Shown here: in pieces, positions 13,865 to 13,906 of the stretch
Numbering within the stretch: the stretch's first letter is position 1
Layout: every line of letters starts with the position of its first letter
Origin: Acidithiobacillus sp.
GTDB taxonomy: Bacteria > Pseudomonadota > Gammaproteobacteria > Acidithiobacillales > Acidithiobacillaceae
Reading direction: 5' to 3'
Length of the DNA stretch: 13,906 bases
Assembly: GCA_027445725.1 (NCBI GenBank)
Contig: DAIAVG010000019.1
Span: forward strand, 1-13,906
Translations under genes and position numbers: made by a program
The notes under the pieces: model-generated
Database searches by the model: none
Told to the model about the DNA's origin: nothing
Seen by the model: only the letters and a program-made list of their open reading frames with translations

Positions 13865-13906
13865 TGGTGCCGGCGAGGGGAGTCGAACCTCTGACCTACC
13901 GATTAC
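13865..13906 (-). tRNA. tRNA-Thr, 3' half only (cut by window edge)
   Basis: The visible 42 bases are the 3' half of a tRNA on the minus strand: two anticodon bases G35 and T36, A37-A38, the 3' anticodon stem, a 5-nt variable loop, T-arm with TTCGACT, acceptor strand CGCCGGC, discriminator A and encoded CCA. The pattern GTAAT-C-x-GTAGGTC matches bacterial tRNA-Thr, and the visible bases fit an xGT anticodon; base 34 is outside the window. The 3' end is the natural attachment site for the adjacent tyrosine recombinase, so the core att site is probably here. The T-stem has one A51-C63 mismatch. Confidence 0.85.

Noticed and set aside
1..13906. CRISPR array, rRNA or insertion sequence transposase
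   Set aside because: No regularly spaced direct repeats, no rRNA-like conserved stretches and no transposase-like coding sequence were seen.

Overview
The window looks like the integrase-proximal end of an integrative conjugative element (ICE) or conjugative genomic island in a moderately GC-rich proteobacterium. The evidence is a Sec/lipoprotein-bearing Gram-negative gene set, an outer-membrane barrel-like protein, and an F-type TraD coupling protein. A tyrosine recombinase sits directly beside the 3' end of a tRNA-Thr, truncated by the right edge of the window. Proteobacterium is well supported. A narrower guess, such as an Acidithiobacillus-like or other beta/gamma lineage, is only an impression.

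Layout. Positions 23-1038 hold an unrecognised 241-aa protein and a small coiled-coil protein, closed by a clear rho-independent terminator (1060-1087). Positions 1162-6167 form one tightly packed forward run of nine genes with overlaps or short gaps: a small exported cysteine-containing protein, a 71-aa protein, a lytic transglycosylase, TraD, an outer-membrane-like protein, a helical 103-aa protein, a 42-aa membrane protein, an Mrr-like nuclease, and a paralogue of that nuclease lacking its catalytic aspartate. Positions 6168-6505 hold no convincing gene but are rich in inverted repeats. They lead into a 55-aa ribbon-helix-helix-like gene bracketed by two nearly identical palindromes, then a 27-aa hydrophobic peptide and a lipoprotein.

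From about 7350 to 12389 the content changes to cargo: a small reverse-strand gene, a type III restriction-modification pair (mod, res), and a strikingly AT-rich 147-aa gene that directly follows res. Reverse-strand integrase and a coupled zinc-ribbon gene close the element at the tRNA-Thr.

How it fits together: the lytic transglycosylase opens the peptidoglycan for the secretion channel and TraD feeds DNA to it, while the integrase moves the island in and out of tRNA-Thr. The RHH protein is probably a local repressor or relaxosome-type DNA binder. The Mod/Res pair is defence or stabilisation cargo, and its recognition domain and downstream gene look recently acquired. No relaxase, replication gene or far attachment site lies inside the window, so the element continues to the left.
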